From a virus: DNA of 46,907 bases. Where the stretch lies: IMG/VR virus record IMGVR_UViG_3300046092_000171, positions 1 through 46,907 of that record, one strand, 5' to 3'. Positions 41,001 to 46,907 of the stretch are shown here, piece after piece. The translations under genes were made by a program, and so were the position numbers. Each line of letters opens with the position of its first letter. Position 1 is the stretch's first letter. The notes under the pieces are model-generated. The model did no database searches, was not told the origin of the DNA, and was given only the letters and a program-made list of their open reading frames with translations.

Positions 41001-41032
41001 CAGAAGGCCCGCTGTAAAGAGCGGGCCTTCTG
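41001..41032. terminator. strong bidirectional hairpin terminator
   Basis: A perfect 13-base stem, CAGAAGGCCCGCT with AGCGGGCCTTCTG around the six-base loop GTAAAG, lies 17 bases after the stop of the plus-strand gene and before the stop of the RNase H gene from the other side. Confidence 0.85.
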
Positions 41033-41087
41033 CTTTACCGATGGGTTGTATAGCCTCCGATTATAAATAGGAAACTCCCAGTTTACA

Positions 41088-42158
41088 TCATGTCTTTTTT
41101 ACAAAATTATCCAATTTTCCAAAATTCTCTGACAGCCATATTTGGTAATTTGGAATATTATTCCATATTTTATCTTGAGTTATAAGTTTGCTAAACTCAA
41201 ATCTATTAAGTTTGGTCACATTCTCATCCACAAGATCACTCACCCTCAACTGCGTGAACGACTGCATCTCACTTGTGTTCAACTGCATCAATCGATAGTT
41301 ACGTTCTAACGTTGTTCGATTATTCAGTATAGTATCATAGAGCTTGTATTTACCTTTGTGGGTGTCGCAATAATTGATAATTTCATCCACTGAGTACTGT
41401 TTGTCATCGGTGAAGATGGGGAAACATTTCTTTATAGTCTTAAGTCCCGCGCCATTAATTCCCGGTATGTTGTCGCTGGTGTCGCCTTCTAGGATTCGAT
41501 AATTTATGAAGTTCTTACAACTTATCCCATACTCCATCAAGAGTTCAGCGCAACCATACAACTTCTTCTTCGTAGGACTCCATATCTTTATTTTGTTGCT
41601 CACGAGCTGGAGGAAATCCTTATCGGAGGACATTATGGTTACATTACTGTCTTTAAATTTGTCTACTGCCAGATATGCAATGACATCATCCGCCTCCACG
41701 TTATCTATCGCCATAGTTGTGACGGGGAGATAATCCAGATAATTGACGGTCCTAATCAATTGTTTTTTAAGATTAACCTCCTCTCCGTCGGGAGTAGAAT
41801 TGTCGGCGTAAGTCCTATTCAAACGGATTTTAGTCCGTCGCTTGTTCTTGTATTCCGGATAAATCTTTCGTCTTTTTTGACTCCCACCTGCGCCGTCGAA
41901 TACAAGAATGCACCTAGTGGGAGAAAACAATCTGATAGCTGCTCCTAGACTCTTTATAAAGCCGGAAACTCCGCCGGTGTGAACACCGTCGTCGTTCATG
42001 TAAGGTAAAACCGAAAATACGCGGATAAATAAATTTAATGCATCCACCACGAGAACATCGGAGGATTGGGTTAAGTTCAGTCCATCAACCTTGGCGTCGT
42101 CCTTTATGTTAGAAAACAATGAGAACAACTTCTTCTTCTCGTCGGCATTGAGATCCAT
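41088..42158 (-). CDS. rnh: 5'-3' exonuclease / RNase H (T4 rnh, FEN-like)
   Basis: A 356-residue FEN-1/T4 RNase H-type nuclease. VVDALNLFIRVF supplies the first acidic residue, CILVFDGAGGSQKRRK the second set, and VEADDVIAYLA with MSSDKDFLQLV the metal-site Asps. EGDTSDNIPGINGAGLKTI forms the helix-hairpin-helix that grips DNA. It should remove RNA primers and trim flaps from lagging-strand fragments. It lies directly downstream of uvsX with a 2-base gap. Confidence 0.9.
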   Translation of the reverse strand: MDLNADEKKKLFSLFSNIKDDAKVDGLNLTQSSDVLVVDALNLFIRVFSVLPYMNDDGVHTGGVSGFIKSLGAAIRLFSPTRCILVFDGAGGSQKRRKIYPEYKNKRRTKIRLNRTYADNSTPDGEEVNLKKQLIRTVNYLDYLPVTTMAIDNVEADDVIAYLAVDKFKDSNVTIMSSDKDFLQLVSNKIKIWSPTKKKLYGCAELLMEYGISCKNFINYRILEGDTSDNIPGINGAGLKTIKKCFPIFTDDKQYSVDEIINYCDTHKGKYKLYDTILNNRTTLERNYRLMQLNTSEMQSFTQLRVSDLVDENVTKLNRFEFSKLITQDKIWNNIPNYQIWLSENFGKLDNFVKKT

Positions 42159-42160
42159 AA

Positions 42161-43321
42161 TTAGTCTTCCGAGGTGGATACTACGCCGTCTTCGTCTTCA
42201 TCCACAGTCACATCCTCTAGGATGCTTGAGTTTGGATCCTTATATTTCATTATAACGGCGGTGCATATCTTACCATAAATCTCCGCTTTCAATGGTAGAT
42301 TCTCCGACATAAGTCGTGGGAAATCCTTTGCAACGAACTTCACCGACTCTCCTGCGTCTTGATGATACGTGTAATTAGGAGCGCTATATTTGACTATATC
42401 GTGGGTCTTCATCACTTCTAACCAACTTCCATAATCGGCAATTCCACTGTCATGATAGATATCAAATGATGCCTGTCGTTGTGGTGGACCCATCCGGTTC
42501 TTCACAACCTTGGCTTTACATTTATTTCCTATCACCATGTCACCTCGTTTCAACATACCCGCATTTGCCAGTCGGACGCGGACGGAACAGTGAAATGCTA
42601 ATGCCTTTCCACCGGAGACAATCCATTTATCACCGAACATTGCCGCGTTTAGATTCTGCCTAAGTTGGTTAGTGAATACAATCAGAACCTCCTGACGACC
42701 TACCATACTAGTTATCTTTCTCATCGCTTTTCCGATAATAATAGCCTTTCCAGTCGACCAACCGTCCTTGCCGTGATCGGATTCCAACTCAGCTTTGGTA
42801 GAAACGCCTGCGACTGAGTCAACGATGATTGTTAGGATTCTTTTCTTGCTCGACTTCCTTACAATCGCAATGATGTTCTCCATCTTCTCAAACACATCTT
42901 CTACAGTGTCCGATTGAATGTATAACAGATTTTTTAGATCTACACCGAGACTCGCCCAAAACTCAGGAGCAGCAGCATTTTCCGTGTCAATTACGACTGC
43001 GATACCACCCTTTTTCTGTGTGTCAGCGACGATGTGTGCGGAAATGAGGCTCTTACCCGTTCCCTCCAAACCGTTAAACTCAACCATGCGCCCCACTGGA
43101 AGTCCTCCGTTTGGACGATTGCTAATTGCGAGGTCTAACATAGAAGAACCAGTTGAAATCCAATCGCTTACAGTGGATGGATCATCTTGTTCATCGAGGA
43201 AGAATGCCCGTTTTCCATCCTTGGATGATTTATTTATTTCAGATTGTAGGTCGGTCAGCAAATCATCTCGTTTGCCTTTAGCGTCGAATTCTACTTTTGT
43301 TGTGCTTTTAGATTTAGCCAT
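42161..43321 (-). CDS. uvsX: RecA-like recombinase UvsX
   Basis: A 386-residue UvsX/RecA recombinase. Walker A is GLEGTGKS (84-91), VIDTENAAAPEFWASLGVDL is the strand after it, and TIIVDSVAGVSTKAELESDH contains Walker B. VFTNQLRQN and SGGKALAFHCSVRVRL belong to the DNA-binding loop region. It forms a filament on ssDNA and drives strand invasion for recombination-dependent replication. The C-terminus is acidic (VTVDEDEDG). A GC-rich hairpin separates it from gp32. Confidence 0.93.
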   Translation of the reverse strand: MAKSKSTTKVEFDAKGKRDDLLTDLQSEINKSSKDGKRAFFLDEQDDPSTVSDWISTGSSMLDLAISNRPNGGLPVGRMVEFNGLEGTGKSLISAHIVADTQKKGGIAVVIDTENAAAPEFWASLGVDLKNLLYIQSDTVEDVFEKMENIIAIVRKSSKKRILTIIVDSVAGVSTKAELESDHGKDGWSTGKAIIIGKAMRKITSMVGRQEVLIVFTNQLRQNLNAAMFGDKWIVSGGKALAFHCSVRVRLANAGMLKRGDMVIGNKCKAKVVKNRMGPPQRQASFDIYHDSGIADYGSWLEVMKTHDIVKYSAPNYTYHQDAGESVKFVAKDFPRLMSENLPLKAEIYGKICTAVIMKYKDPNSSILEDVTVDEDEDGVVSTSED

Positions 43322-43347
43322 AGTAATGCCGTGTGATATAAGAGAAT

Positions 43348-43371
43348 GGGGAGGGGAAAATTCCCCTCCCC
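43348..43371 (-). terminator. GC-rich hairpin between gp32 and uvsX
   Basis: GGGGAGGGG-AAAATT-CCCCTCCCC is a perfect 9-base stem with a six-base loop in the 67-base gap after the gp32 stop codon. No long U-tract follows on the minus strand, so it may attenuate, protect the 3' end or mark a processing site rather than stop all transcription. Confidence 0.65.
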
Positions 43372-43388
43372 GGTTTTCTCACTTTTGG

Positions 43389-44276
43389 TTAGGAGTTGAA
43401 CAGATTGTCGAATGCCTTAGACACGTCATCCGTATTTGACTTGGATGTTGTGGCAGAAGGTGACTTAACCACCGGTGACTTAACCACCGGCCTCGGCGAC
43501 TCATTAGCAACGTCGTTCACCGCGCTGCCAATGCCCGGTTGACCGGATCCCTCGTTCGTCACCGGCGACTCATCTCTGGTGGATGTGTTTCCGGAAACCG
43601 AAGGAATTTCTTCTTCCGTTCCGTTCTGTAGGGATGCCTCCATCACGCCACGGAGCTCGTCGTAGGATAGTTCTGGAAACAATTCCAGGATGTCGGTTTG
43701 ATTAGACAACTTGGAAATCAAATCCTTATCCTTCGGGTCGACCGCATTGGTCGCATTTGGCTTAACTCGGATGGAAGTCTCTGGATACTGCTTTCCACAC
43801 TCTTCCGCCGTCTTAAACTCAACCACGACGTCACGTCCATTCACAACATCGGTGATGTCGCCGTAATCGGGATCGGAGATGATTGAGAGAAGTTCTTGAT
43901 ATACTCCTTTTCCGAATCCCCAGAACCTAACTCCCATCGACTCTTCACCACGGACAATTACAGGAACAAAGGTTCTCATCTTTGGTTCCATCTTCCGTCC
44001 GTAATTCCACTCGTCTTTGTTTCCCGACTTCTTCAGTTTGTTGCTGAACTCTACAATCGGGTCAGGTCGATTGAAACTATCTGGTGACAGATAAGTCTTT
44101 CCGCCGAGTCCATAATGGAACTTCAATTCAATGAATGGATTCTCGATGTTGAACTTATAAGGAACGATTCGAATCACTTGTTTGCCGGGATTCGGTTTCC
44201 AAATGAGGGCGGTTTTTGACTTTGAGTTTGAGAGAGATCCCAAACGCTGTTTGATTCTATCTAGGTTTAGTGCCAT
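43389..44276 (-). CDS. 32: single-stranded DNA-binding protein, T4 gp32-like
   Basis: A 295-residue gp32-type SSB. The N-terminus MALNLDRIKQRLGSLSN is the basic self-association segment. The core shows WKPNPGKQVIRIVPYKFN, FIELKFHYGLGGKTYLSPDSF, TFVPVIVRGEE and VRFWGFGKGVYQELLSI, as in marine T4-like gp32. The linker is Ser/Pro/Val-rich and holds a duplicated VVKSP. The tail ends DDVSKAFDNLFNS, the acidic protein-interaction tip. The zinc-binding cysteines of T4 gp32 are missing (only one Cys in the chain). Confidence 0.92.
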   Translation of the reverse strand: MALNLDRIKQRLGSLSNSKSKTALIWKPNPGKQVIRIVPYKFNIENPFIELKFHYGLGGKTYLSPDSFNRPDPIVEFSNKLKKSGNKDEWNYGRKMEPKMRTFVPVIVRGEESMGVRFWGFGKGVYQELLSIISDPDYGDITDVVNGRDVVVEFKTAEECGKQYPETSIRVKPNATNAVDPKDKDLISKLSNQTDILELFPELSYDELRGVMEASLQNGTEEEIPSVSGNTSTRDESPVTNEGSGQPGIGSAVNDVANESPRPVVKSPVVKSPSATTSKSNTDDVSKAFDNLFNS

Positions 44277-44370
44277 AATTTATCAGTTGTTAATTAGTAA
44301 ATAAGTCAATTGGTAACTAACGTAGTTAACTCTCGTCCTATCACCTAATATAAGTATCACTATACACCCA

Positions 44371-44394
44371 AAAACAACAAAGGAAAGTTGTTTT
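44371..44394 (-). terminator. hairpin upstream of gp32
   Basis: AAAACAAC-8-GTTGTTTT forms an 8-base stem followed on the minus strand by five T. It sits 14 bases after the stop of the 130-residue gene and ahead of a 95-base region with TTGACT and TATATT boxes that may form the gp32 promoter. The stem is A/T-rich, so strength is uncertain. Confidence 0.45.
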
Positions 44395-44407
44395 AACTTA
44401 GAATAAT

Positions 44408-44800
44408 TCAACGAGAAATCACGTCAATTAATTGAAGTTCAACTATACGATAACCACTGGGAGATGTGATGATAAGACAGTTCTTGTATAGCTCCCAATC
44501 GATATTAAACGTCCTATCCAATACTCCCCCATTTTCCTCTTCTATTATCTTGTTCATAGCATTAAGAGTATAGAGAGTTCCTGTTTTTTTCTTTCTGTGA
44601 ATTGATATTGTAGACGGTAGTTTTTTCAAAAATCCATCCGTCACAGCCACGTTGTAGGTTATCACGATTGAATCTCTTTCGTTGCAAATTTCAAATACGA
44701 AAAGTCTCGGGTCTGAAAGATTGTAGAAATCTTTTATCCCATTGATTGTACTGGAACTCGCCAACTTCTTGGCGAATGTGCAAAGAAGTTGTGTTTTCAT
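44408..44800 (-). CDS. hypothetical protein (130 aa)
   Basis: A 130-residue protein of mixed strand and helix character (LSDPRLFVFEICNERDSIV, TFNIDWELYKNCLIITSPSGY). No family recognised. It starts three bases after the stop of the Pro-rich protein gene and is followed by a terminator-like hairpin, so it is probably the last gene of its transcript. Confidence 0.6.
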   Translation of the reverse strand: MKTQLLCTFAKKLASSSTINGIKDFYNLSDPRLFVFEICNERDSIVITYNVAVTDGFLKKLPSTISIHRKKKTGTLYTLNAMNKIIEEENGGVLDRTFNIDWELYKNCLIITSPSGYRIVELQLIDVISR

Positions 44801-44803
44801 CTA

Positions 44804-45535
44804 TTATCCAACGATGAAGCACTCAAATGTATTGGGATCGTAACATGAAATTCCCATATATTCGCCGTCTGGATTATACCAATTCATTCCCTTGTTATAG
44901 AAGTTGAACTGATGAGCTTCTGCCAACGTAAATTTTTTTCTGACCGATTCGGTTGACAGTATCTTCTCCACATAATCCTCTTGAGCTTTATGGACTATTG
45001 CATCTTCCCGTTTCTTTAATTCACCGGGAGGCAAAACTAAAACAGGAATTCCTATTTGAGGTGACGGCGTGGATGGTTTAGATGGTTCCGTTGGAGCAAC
45101 AGGTTCCGGCTTCGGTTCCGGCGGAGCAACGGGTTCCGTTGGAGCAACAGGTTCCGGCTTCGGTTCCGGCTTCGGGGATGTCACAGCAGCGGGCGAAGCC
45201 GTGGCTGATTTAACGTTCGCATCTCCAAATGTGACATTAGGTTCCTTCTGTTTCGGATTCTTTTCAAAATGAGTTCCACGTTGCAACGCTCTTTGTTTGT
45301 AATCCGGTGTAGGAAACGTAACTAATATTCCATTAGCATTGTAAGCCTGTCGATCAGGATACTTCCCCTCGGTCATTTTGTTCCTGGCCTCAAGTGATTC
45401 TTCCACGGTGGCCCCCAATTTTTCAAGGTGTTCCTGAAACACATTCTGGTGTTCTTCGTTCTCAACATTGAAAATTCCGTCAGTTATACGACTGTCGGCT
45501 GATATTCGGTTGATAAAATTCTCTATAGTATTCAT
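44804..45535 (-). CDS. protein with Pro/Glu/Lys-rich repeat linker (243 aa)
   Basis: A 243-residue protein in three parts. The N-terminal 80 residues (TIENFINRISADSRITDG start, then YPDRQAYNANGILVTFPTPDY) look globular. A linker of about 50 residues repeats PEPKPEPVAPTEP twice, and the C-terminal 70 residues end with a compact motif NPDGEYMGISCYDPNTFECF. The PEP-type linker is stiff and extended, as in proteins that span a gap. It resembles nothing that I can name. The DNA for the linker is a 48-base tandem duplication. Confidence 0.6.
   Translation of the reverse strand: MNTIENFINRISADSRITDGIFNVENEEHQNVFQEHLEKLGATVEESLEARNKMTEGKYPDRQAYNANGILVTFPTPDYKQRALQRGTHFEKNPKQKEPNVTFGDANVKSATASPAAVTSPKPEPKPEPVAPTEPVAPPEPKPEPVAPTEPSKPSTPSPQIGIPVLVLPPGELKKREDAIVHKAQEDYVEKILSTESVRKKFTLAEAHQFNFYNKGMNWYNPDGEYMGISCYDPNTFECFIVG
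45084..45170. repeat. 48-base tandem repeat coding for the PEP linker
   Basis: A unit starting GGTTCCGTTGGAGCAACAGG occurs at 45084 and again at 45132. The first 39 bases are identical in both copies; beyond that they diverge. In-frame gain or loss of units would change the linker length by 16 residues. Confidence 0.8.
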
Positions 45536-45541
45536 ATTGAT

Positions 45542-46900
45542 TCACCAGTTTATGTCATAAACCTTTAAATTTTTCCCAACTTGACTCAAATCTCCGACCC
45601 ACTGTGATTTTGTCCATCTGAAATTTATATCAAAATCAAAGGCTCTATTACCGTCTACGAATACCGAAACAAATGACGAGTAATCGGTTACGTTTAATTT
45701 TGGCTCGGTTGTAATCAAAATTTCACGTTCCATCATACTCGCAGCGGACGGTATTGTATACACAGCTCGGCCGGAATCTCCCACATACATATAACTCTTG
45801 TCCGGTTCACACCTAAGAACATATGATAAAAACTTCACAAAGTTTGTATTTGGTGTCTGTTTTGACTCGATGTATTCACCTACGGTTTTGGCAAAATCAA
45901 TATTTTTCAGTCTTTTGTATTCGGTCACAAAATCACGGACACCGGTATCTTGTTTCGCCATCTCGGTTGAAATCGTGGTATAGGCTAGTGGATAGTAAGG
46001 ATTCAACGAAACGATTTTCTTAAACGCCGGATAAGTTATCGTCGTATCGTCGACGAAGAAAGAACTATTCTTGGGTGGATTTATACGATTAATTCCACCG
46101 ATAAAGTATCTAAGCAAATGGTCTATCTTATCAGGGGAAAACTCATACAATGCGTCCATGAAAGAAGACTGTGTAGGGTCTATGCCGAAGAGGTTCTTTA
46201 TTACGGTGTTGCAGTTTAGATTGTTCAACTGTCCCTTTTTGTATTTCAGAGAAATTATCAGCTCCTCGCCGCCCACCTTGACCAATATATCAGCTACCAC
46301 TTTCCTTCCCTTCACACCATCAAACACACGGGTAACATACTCAAAAGATTCGTTCCCATATTCAGATTCCATTTTTTTATAAGCCGCTACAGCACAACGA
46401 TGTGCATCGATCTTTCTATCATTTACATCGGACGGGAATTTTTCTCCGCTGGTGGGGAGAATCGACGAGAACACATTACGAATTTTTTCTTTGTTTAAAA
46501 TGGATATTCTAGTCACGTCAATCAACGCGTTGATTCCAGAAACATCGGTGACATTCATTAATCCTTGAGAATTTCCAGCTGTATCAATTTGTGACGCCAT
46601 CGCTATCACAAAAAAACATTCATGTAAAGCCTCCGTGTCGGTGGATTGTAATTTTGAAGTCTTAGATGCCGATCTCTTCAACAGTCCATTCATATTGTCG
46701 CCGATGGACGCATAAAAAACTACATTTGGCAAATTTTTGATTTTCCAAGAAGTGTCTCCTGGCTTTACGACGATCCGTAGAGATGATGGATTCATCTCAA
46801 CTTTTTCACCGTCTTCTACGGTGGAGGGTTGTCTGATAATTTCATCTCTATCCGACACCACGGACCCCCACTCGGCGTTTAATTTTGACAACTTGTCCAC
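45542..46900 (-). CDS. hypothetical protein, possible PD-(D/E)XK-like core (452 aa, 5' end uncertain)
   Basis: At least 452 residues. The first listed codon is GTG, and the frame remains open to the window edge, so the true start may lie outside. The middle contains KVVADILVKVGGEELIISLKYKKGQ, where an Asp and a Ser-x-Lys six to ten residues apart match the D...(E/S)xK core seen in some restriction-type nucleases. AMASQID and FFVIAM lie upstream. The rest has no known motif. The nuclease idea is weak; a structural protein is equally possible. Confidence 0.5.
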   Translation of the reverse strand: MDKLSKLNAEWGSVVSDRDEIIRQPSTVEDGEKVEMNPSSLRIVVKPGDTSWKIKNLPNVVFYASIGDNMNGLLKRSASKTSKLQSTDTEALHECFFVIAMASQIDTAGNSQGLMNVTDVSGINALIDVTRISILNKEKIRNVFSSILPTSGEKFPSDVNDRKIDAHRCAVAAYKKMESEYGNESFEYVTRVFDGVKGRKVVADILVKVGGEELIISLKYKKGQLNNLNCNTVIKNLFGIDPTQSSFMDALYEFSPDKIDHLLRYFIGGINRINPPKNSSFFVDDTTITYPAFKKIVSLNPYYPLAYTTISTEMAKQDTGVRDFVTEYKRLKNIDFAKTVGEYIESKQTPNTNFVKFLSYVLRCEPDKSYMYVGDSGRAVYTIPSAASMMEREILITTEPKLNVTDYSSFVSVFVDGNRAFDFDINFRWTKSQWVGDLSQVGKNLKVYDINW

Positions 46901-46907
46901 AAAGGAC

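Noticed and set aside
41062-41069. TATAAATA, the T4 late promoter consensus, on the plus strand; another copy at 34598-34605
   Set aside because: Neither copy has a plus-strand gene downstream; both point into the 3' end of minus-strand genes. In A/T-rich gaps such octamers are expected by chance. Copies on the minus strand fall inside coding regions.
45069-45272. A Gly/Ser/Thr repeat protein on plus
   Set aside because: It is the antisense reading of the Pro/Glu repeat linker, produced by the 48-base DNA repeat.
1-46907. tRNA genes, CRISPR arrays, insertion sequences, integrase or attachment sites
   Set aside because: No TPsiC-like cloverleaf sequences, spaced direct repeats, transposases or integrases were found. 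The gaps between genes are almost all too short to hold them.

Overview
This window looks like part of a large tailed-phage genome (Caudoviricetes) of the T4-like type. The right-hand part carries a recognisable T4-type replication and recombination set: a gp62-like clamp-loader subunit, a gp41-type helicase, a T4 RNase H/FEN-type 5' nuclease, a UvsX/RecA recombinase and a gp32-type single-strand binding protein. It also carries nucleotide-metabolism genes: a dUTPase, a dNMP-kinase-like protein and an adenosylcobalamin-type (class II) ribonucleotide reductase. Genes are tightly packed, with many ATGA, GTGA or TAATATG junctions. Almost all lie on the minus strand; only three convincing genes are on plus (156, 29602 and 40190). 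I saw no tRNA, rRNA, CRISPR array, insertion sequence, integrase or attachment site. The host cannot be fixed from the sequence; the gene mix resembles marine T4-like phages.

Region 1 (1-1.9 kb) has a RecB/Cas4-like nuclease on plus, convergent with a few small minus-strand proteins. One is a 54-residue membrane protein with a textbook EF-hand loop. Region 2 (about 1.9-24.6 kb) is a glycan-biosynthesis island read leftward. It has about eleven glycosyltransferase-type genes of both GT-A and GT-B fold. It also has nucleotide-sugar enzymes (a PseB/CapD-like SDR, a second SDR and a DegT aminotransferase) and tailoring enzymes (PIG-L deacetylase, NodB-like deacetylase, WbqC, radical SAM, SAM methyltransferase, and a fused Gfo/Idh/MocA plus FAD oxidoreductase). 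Inside the island one GT-B glycosyltransferase is split into two genes around an unrelated ORF, next to an AT-rich putative homing endonuclease. A short ORF looks like the beheaded start of an FkbM-type methyltransferase. A dUTPase, a DUF5662 gene and a small ribbon-helix-helix gene with an abutting palindrome also sit here.

Region 3 (24.6-36 kb) is mixed. It holds two proteins resembling DUF4338 (the DruA family), a dNMP-kinase-like P-loop protein, the gp62-like gene, a metallo-beta-lactamase-fold hydrolase and a MoxR-type AAA+ ATPase paired with a metallopeptidase/VWA protein (CobS/CobT-like). It also has a Mom-like DNA-modification protein and a membrane-anchored PAS protein preceded by three exact 20-bp tandem repeats.

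Region 4 (36-46.9 kb) has the class II ribonucleotide reductase, encoded as two genes joined by what looks like a naturally split intein. It then has the helicase, an isolated plus-strand gene flanked by a strong terminator, RNase H, UvsX and gp32. Three uncharacterised proteins follow, the last reaching the window edge.

No gene-free stretch exceeds 300 bases. The larger gaps (27038-27155, 38574-38693, 44277-44407) hold promoter- or hairpin-like signals or nothing recognisable. The working picture is a lytic phage with its own replisome and dNTP supply plus an unusually large sugar pathway, probably for decorating the virion, the DNA or the host surface.
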